Assembly: GCA_039927815.1 (NCBI GenBank)
Contig: JBDSUJ010000055.1
Coordinates: 1-9,246 of the forward strand
Reading direction: 5' to 3'
Origin: Croceibacterium_A sp039927815
Lineage (GTDB): Bacteria; Pseudomonadota; Alphaproteobacteria; Sphingomonadales; Sphingomonadaceae
Length of the DNA: 9,246 nt
Every line of letters starts with the position of its first letter. Within the stretch, counting starts at the first letter, position 1. A program made the position numbers and the translations under genes. The notes under the pieces were generated by a model. The model had not been told where the DNA came from. It saw only the letters and a list, made by a program, of their open reading frames with translations, and did no database searches. This document shows, one piece after another, positions 6,633 through 9,246 of the stretch.

Positions 6633-7163
6633 CTAGCCGCGCCAAGGTCCGAGCATGCCGGCGGCGGGATAAGCGGACGCCTCCAGTCCGCGCGCCAGCA
6701 GCCGCTCCGGCTCCCACGGGCCGGGGCACTGCCAGCCACGCGGCGCCTCGACGAAGCCGAAGCGGTCGTAATAGGGCGCATCGCCGATCAGGACTTGCGG
6801 CAGCGGCGCCACGCCCTGCTGGCGAACCGCTTCGATCGCGGCGCCTTGCGCGGCCATCAGCCCACGCCCGAATCCCTGGCCCTGCCGCCCGGGCATGATT
6901 GCCACCGGCCCGACCATGATCAGTGGATGCGGTTTGCCCGCCGGATCGGTCAGTGCAACTGGAAACGCCTGAATAGTCCCCGCCAGCTCGCCCGCCTCGT
7001 CGTGCGCCGCGAAGCACAACGCAGACAGGCAGTCGGCGCCCTGGCGGATGGCGTAGGCGGTGCGCTGGTGGCGGTCGGCGCCGAACGCGGCATCGAGCAC
7101 GCGCTCGACCTCGCGCACCGGCACATCGGCAAGCGGACGCAGGGTGGCGGCGAGGTCGGTCAT
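6633..7163 (-). CDS. GNAT family N-acetyltransferase (YhbS-like)
   Basis: Transfers an acetyl group from acetyl-CoA to an amine; the substrate cannot be read from sequence. From the ATG at 7163 the protein has 176 residues. The GNAT core is visible: the N-terminal strand-helix with VLDAAFG, the central strand motif VGPVAIMPGRQGQGFGRGLM (84-103), which contains the pyrophosphate-binding Q-x-x-G-x-G/A-like loop (RQGQGFG), and the closing LIGDAPYYDRFGF (about 125-137), where PYY-x-RFGF is typical of the YhbS group. The W-x-CPGPWEPERLL stretch after it is also usual there. The ATG is preferred because the family N-terminus follows it; no Shine-Dalgarno sequence precedes it, and a TTG at 7208 would extend it by 15 residues of no recognisable sequence. 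It lies 46 bases after the dehydrogenase stop, so both may share a transcript. Confidence 0.88.
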   Translation of the reverse strand: MTDLAATLRPLADVPVREVERVLDAAFGADRHQRTAYAIRQGADCLSALCFAAHDEAGELAGTIQAFPVALTDPAGKPHPLIMVGPVAIMPGRQGQGFGRGLMAAQGAAIEAVRQQGVAPLPQVLIGDAPYYDRFGFVEAPRGWQCPGPWEPERLLARGLEASAYPAAGMLGPWRG

Positions 7164-7199
7164 GGGAGGCGGGCTGGTAAGTTCGCCGCGCCGCCCATG
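7161..7199 (-). other. Hairpin covering the acetyltransferase start codon
   Basis: CATGGGAGGCG (7161-7171) and CGCCGCCCATG (7189-7199) pair over 10 of 11 positions (one A-G mismatch) with a 17-base loop. In the minus-strand mRNA the acetyltransferase ATG is in the 3' arm, so the start could be masked until a ribosome finishing the dehydrogenase melts the stem. It may equally be chance in GC-rich sequence. Confidence 0.35.
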
Positions 7200-7209
7200 C
7201 AACCGCAAA

Positions 7210-8349
7210 TCAGTTCGGCGTCAGATGCAGCAGGCGCCCGCCGGCGCCGTCTTCCAGCACATAGAGCGAGCCGTCGGCGGCCTCGACGATTTCGCGCAGG
7301 CGCTTGTCGAATTTGTAGCGCGCCTGCTCGACCGCCTTGGCACCGCCGACCGCGACCCGCACGATCGATTGCGTGCCGAGCCCGGCAATCAGCGCCTGAT
7401 TCTGCCATTGGGGCCACAATTTGCCCGAATAGAAAATGAAATCGCCCGGCGCGATCACCGGGTTCCACATGATCGCCGGCTGGGCGAGATCGGGGCGCGT
7501 GTCGTTCTTGGGGATCGCCGTCCCGTCATAGTTGTTGCCGCCTGAAACCAGCGGCCAGCCGTAATTCCTGCCGGATGCCAGACGATTGATCTCGTCGCCT
7601 CCGCGCGGCCCATGCTCGAGATCGAACAGCGCTCCGCTTTGATCGAACTTGAGCCCGAGTGGATTGCGGTGGCCGAGTGTCCACACCTCGTTCGCCGGGC
7701 TGCCCTGCGCCGCGAACGGATTGCCCGGCGCGGGCTTCCCGTCAGGGGTGAGGCGGACGATCTTGCCGAGGTTACTGGTCAGCTTCTGGACATTGTCGAT
7801 CGCCATCCGGTCGCCAGAGGATACGAACAAGTACTTGCCGTCGGGCGAAAACGTCATCCGCAACGCGTACTGCAGCGGCCCGGCGGTCTTGGGCGCCTGG
7901 CGCCAGATCACCCGCAGGTCCTCCACCCGGCACGCATCGTGCTGATCGCACGACAGCGTGCCGCGCCCGACCACGCCGCTACGCGGACCCTCGCCGGCTT
8001 CCGCCCACGACAGGTAGATCGTGCGCTTGCCGAGCGTCGCCGCGCGCTCGCCGGGCAGGAACGCGACATCGGCGAACCCGCCCTGGCCGGTGAAATTGAC
8101 CGCCGGAATGCCGATTACCGTGCCCCGCCGCCCACTCGGCAAGTCGATGAACTTCATCGTGCCTTTCTTCTCGGTCACGAACAGCGTCTGCGTGCCCGGT
8201 GCGAAGGCGGCGGCCCACGGCACGTCGAAGGTGCTGACCGGCGCGATCTTGAAGGGAGACACGGCGCTATCCCCAGACTGCGCCGCTCCGCAGCTTGCGA
8301 ACGCGAGCGCGGCGGGGAATAGGATGGCGGTCAGGATCGATTTACGCAT
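7210..8349 (-). CDS. PQQ-dependent sugar (aldose) dehydrogenase-like protein, predicted lipoprotein
   Basis: Six-bladed beta-propeller of the soluble glucose dehydrogenase/YliI (Asd) family, which would oxidise aldoses outside the cytoplasm with pyrroloquinoline quinone. The 379 residues start MRKSILTAILFPAALAFASC: a basic start, a hydrophobic stretch, then FASC with C20 as a possible (imperfect) lipobox cysteine. Family landmarks: FVTEKKGTM, GQGGFADVAFLP, the IYLSWAE strand, FSPDGKYLFVSSGDR, LGKIVRLTPDGKPAPGNPFA, LGHRNPLGLKFD (about 225-236), LEHGPRGGDEIN (about 244-255) and RNYGWPLVSGG. The catalytic histidine, usually in H-F/Y-G-S/G-R ahead of FDPDG, is not seen: the matching segment reads QYALR with Q160. 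The start is ATG 8349, chosen for the signal peptide; the open frame upstream to 8856 is a shadow of rnhB. That ATG overlaps the rnhB start. Activity and PQQ use are therefore inferred from the fold only. Confidence 0.88.
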   Translation of the reverse strand: MRKSILTAILFPAALAFASCGAAQSGDSAVSPFKIAPVSTFDVPWAAAFAPGTQTLFVTEKKGTMKFIDLPSGRRGTVIGIPAVNFTGQGGFADVAFLPGERAATLGKRTIYLSWAEAGEGPRSGVVGRGTLSCDQHDACRVEDLRVIWRQAPKTAGPLQYALRMTFSPDGKYLFVSSGDRMAIDNVQKLTSNLGKIVRLTPDGKPAPGNPFAAQGSPANEVWTLGHRNPLGLKFDQSGALFDLEHGPRGGDEINRLASGRNYGWPLVSGGNNYDGTAIPKNDTRPDLAQPAIMWNPVIAPGDFIFYSGKLWPQWQNQALIAGLGTQSIVRVAVGGAKAVEQARYKFDKRLREIVEAADGSLYVLEDGAGGRLLHLTPN

Positions 8350-9001
8350 GCTCTCGGGTACTCCCTCTCCGGAATTCTGTGCCGGGCTCGGTGGCCACTT
8401 CTGCGTTGGCGTGGACGAGGCTGGCCGCGGCCCGCTGGCGGGGCCTGTTGTGGCCGCGGCGGTGCTGCTGTGCAAGCCGCGCCCGGGCGGGCTCGACGAT
8501 TCCAAGAAGCTATGCCGCGAGGCACGCGAAACGCTCGAGGCGCGCATTCGCCGCCGCTGCGCGTTCGGCATCGGGGTGGTCGAGGTCGACCAGATCGACA
8601 GCCTCAACATCTTCCACGCGACGATGCTGGCGATGACGCTGGCGGTGGAGCAGTTGTGCCAGGCGATCGGGTGCGATCCGCACCAGGTGTTGGTCGACGG
8701 CAACCTGACGCCCGCCCGGCGCCAACCGGCCTGGCGCTGGCCCGCGCGCCCGATCGTGGGCGGGGACGCGAGCGAGCCGTGCATCTCGGCAGCCTCGATC
8801 CTCGCCAAGACCCACCGCGACCGGATCATGCGCGACCACGCCCGCGTGCATCCCAATTACGGGTGGGACCGCAACGTCGGCTATGGCACCCCCGAACACT
8901 TGCGCGCCCTGCGTGAGCATGGCCCATGCCCGCTCCACCGCCGCAGTTTTGGCCCCGTGGCGCAGGCGGAGCTGCCGCTGATGGCGGTGCCGACGGAGTA
9001 G
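8348..9001 (+). CDS. rnhB: Ribonuclease HII
   Basis: Cuts the RNA strand of RNA-DNA hybrids and nicks at single ribonucleotides in DNA, opening ribonucleotide excision repair. From ATG 8348 the protein has 217 residues, a normal length. Type 2 RNase H motifs are complete: GVDEAGRGPLAGPV (about 21-34, catalytic D23 and E24, with the ribonucleotide-sensing GRG loop), LDDSKKL (49-55), VDGN (D117), and ASILAKTHRDR (about 149-159) with the last metal ligand in RDR. HPNYGWDRNVGYGTPEH and HRRSF near the C-terminus also fit. An alternative ATG at 8324 with GGGGA 5 bases upstream would add 8 residues and overlap the dehydrogenase gene by 26 bp; the sequence before the first motif is poorly conserved, so the start is uncertain. 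Any rnhB promoter must lie inside the divergent dehydrogenase gene. Confidence 0.95.
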   Translation: MLSGTPSPEFCAGLGGHFCVGVDEAGRGPLAGPVVAAAVLLCKPRPGGLDDSKKLCREARETLEARIRRRCAFGIGVVEVDQIDSLNIFHATMLAMTLAVEQLCQAIGCDPHQVLVDGNLTPARRQPAWRWPARPIVGGDASEPCISAASILAKTHRDRIMRDHARVHPNYGWDRNVGYGTPEHLRALREHGPCPLHRRSFGPVAQAELPLMAVPTE

Positions 9002-9018
9002 GTTGCCACGAAGGCATC

Positions 9019-9040
9019 GGTCGAATGTCCGCTTTCGACC
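9019..9040 (+). terminator. Hairpin after rnhB, possible terminator or repeat fragment
   Basis: GGTCGAA (9019-9025) and TTCGACC (9034-9040) pair perfectly over 7 bp around an 8-base loop, 17 bases after the rnhB stop. No T-run follows, so intrinsic termination is doubtful. The right half reads ATG-TCC-GCT-TTC-GAC-CC (MSAFDP), which resembles a dispersed intergenic sequence I recall from alphaproteobacterial genomes; that link is from memory only. Confidence 0.3.
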
Positions 9041-9125
9041 CTGTCTGGACGGCGCTCCGTTAGCAAGTTCAGTTCTGTCTGATGCATCTGCGTTGTTGGG
9101 ATGCGGCCATGTCTTCGATCTGTTG

Positions 9126-9246
9126 ATGCGGCCTATCCATGAGCCGCTGGCCATGATGCCTTCTTCGCTGATCGTGGGTCCCGACCAATTGCACGCGCTC
9201 AAGGCGCAGGGTCGTAAGTGGGTTTTCCCTGATCATCGGTCCCGCC
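9126..9246 (+). CDS. Possible 5' part of an unrecognised reading frame running off the window
   Basis: From ATG 9126 the frame is open to the window end, about 40 codons, beginning MRPIHEPLAMMPSSL. Third positions are mostly G or C, as expected for a coding frame here, but the region is less GC-rich than the rest of the window. The same frame has no stop for more than 120 bases before the ATG either, so the start could be earlier (TTG 9093, 9096 or 9123) or later (ATG 9153, 9156). No Shine-Dalgarno sequence stands out and I do not recognise the product. The stretch 9041-9125 otherwise shows nothing I can name. Confidence 0.22.
   Translation, partial: MRPIHEPLAMMPSSLIVGPDQLHALKAQGRKWVFPDHRSR

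Noticed and set aside
8350..8856. Upstream extension of the sugar dehydrogenase frame to 8856.
   Set aside because: It is antisense to rnhB, is Ser/Arg/Pro-rich without motifs, and would bury the signal peptide.
9100..9133. Direct repeat GATGCGGCC at 9100-9108 and 9125-9133, 25 bases apart, as a possible operator or iteron.
   Set aside because: Only two 9-base copies; such a repeat is not unlikely by chance in a region of this size, and no further copies follow.
1..9246. tRNA or rRNA genes, CRISPR arrays, transposase genes, toxin-antitoxin or defence genes.
   Set aside because: None seen on either strand; nearly all of the window is taken up by conserved metabolic and housekeeping genes.

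Overview
The window looks like ordinary chromosome of a GC-rich alphaproteobacterium, most likely a sphingomonad (Sphingomonadales: Novosphingobium, Erythrobacter or Sphingomonas-like). This rests on base composition, on protein style (the adrenodoxin-type ferredoxin, the ParC tail, the CoA-pyrophosphatase/CCA-enzyme pair), and on remembered gene order. No database search was possible.

Layout. A plus-strand block (1-4778) holds two tandem cysteine desulfurase genes overlapping by 4 bp (the first cut by the left edge), an adrenodoxin/Isc-type [2Fe-2S] ferredoxin, and parC (topoisomerase IV subunit A). A minus-strand block (8349 down to 4775) is read in the order lipoprotein-like PQQ-dependent sugar dehydrogenase, GNAT acetyltransferase, CoA-pyrophosphatase-type Nudix hydrolase, CCA tRNA nucleotidyltransferase. 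parC and cca converge, with both stop codons inside one CTAG. At 8346-8351 the dehydrogenase and rnhB (ribonuclease HII, plus strand) diverge from overlapping start codons. The last 245 bases (9002-9246) are lower in GC and hold a hairpin and a possible incomplete reading frame.

How the genes work together. The two desulfurases would supply sulfane sulfur from cysteine, and the ferredoxin would carry electrons for Fe-S assembly or for another enzyme. ParC with ParE (not here) decatenates chromosomes. The Nudix and CCA genes overlap by 8 bp and are probably co-translated: one trims oxidised or excess CoA, the other finishes tRNA 3' ends. RNase HII removes ribonucleotides from DNA.

I found no defence system, CRISPR array, tRNA, rRNA or complete mobile element. 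The points most worth a second look are: the ferredoxin frame has no ATG/GTG/TTG/CTG where its N-terminus should begin, with a Shine-Dalgarno sequence placed for an ATT start; ParC has Asn-Leu where Escherichia coli has Asp79-Ser80; the sugar dehydrogenase has Gln where the family's catalytic His is expected; and two divergent start codons share one GCATGC palindrome.
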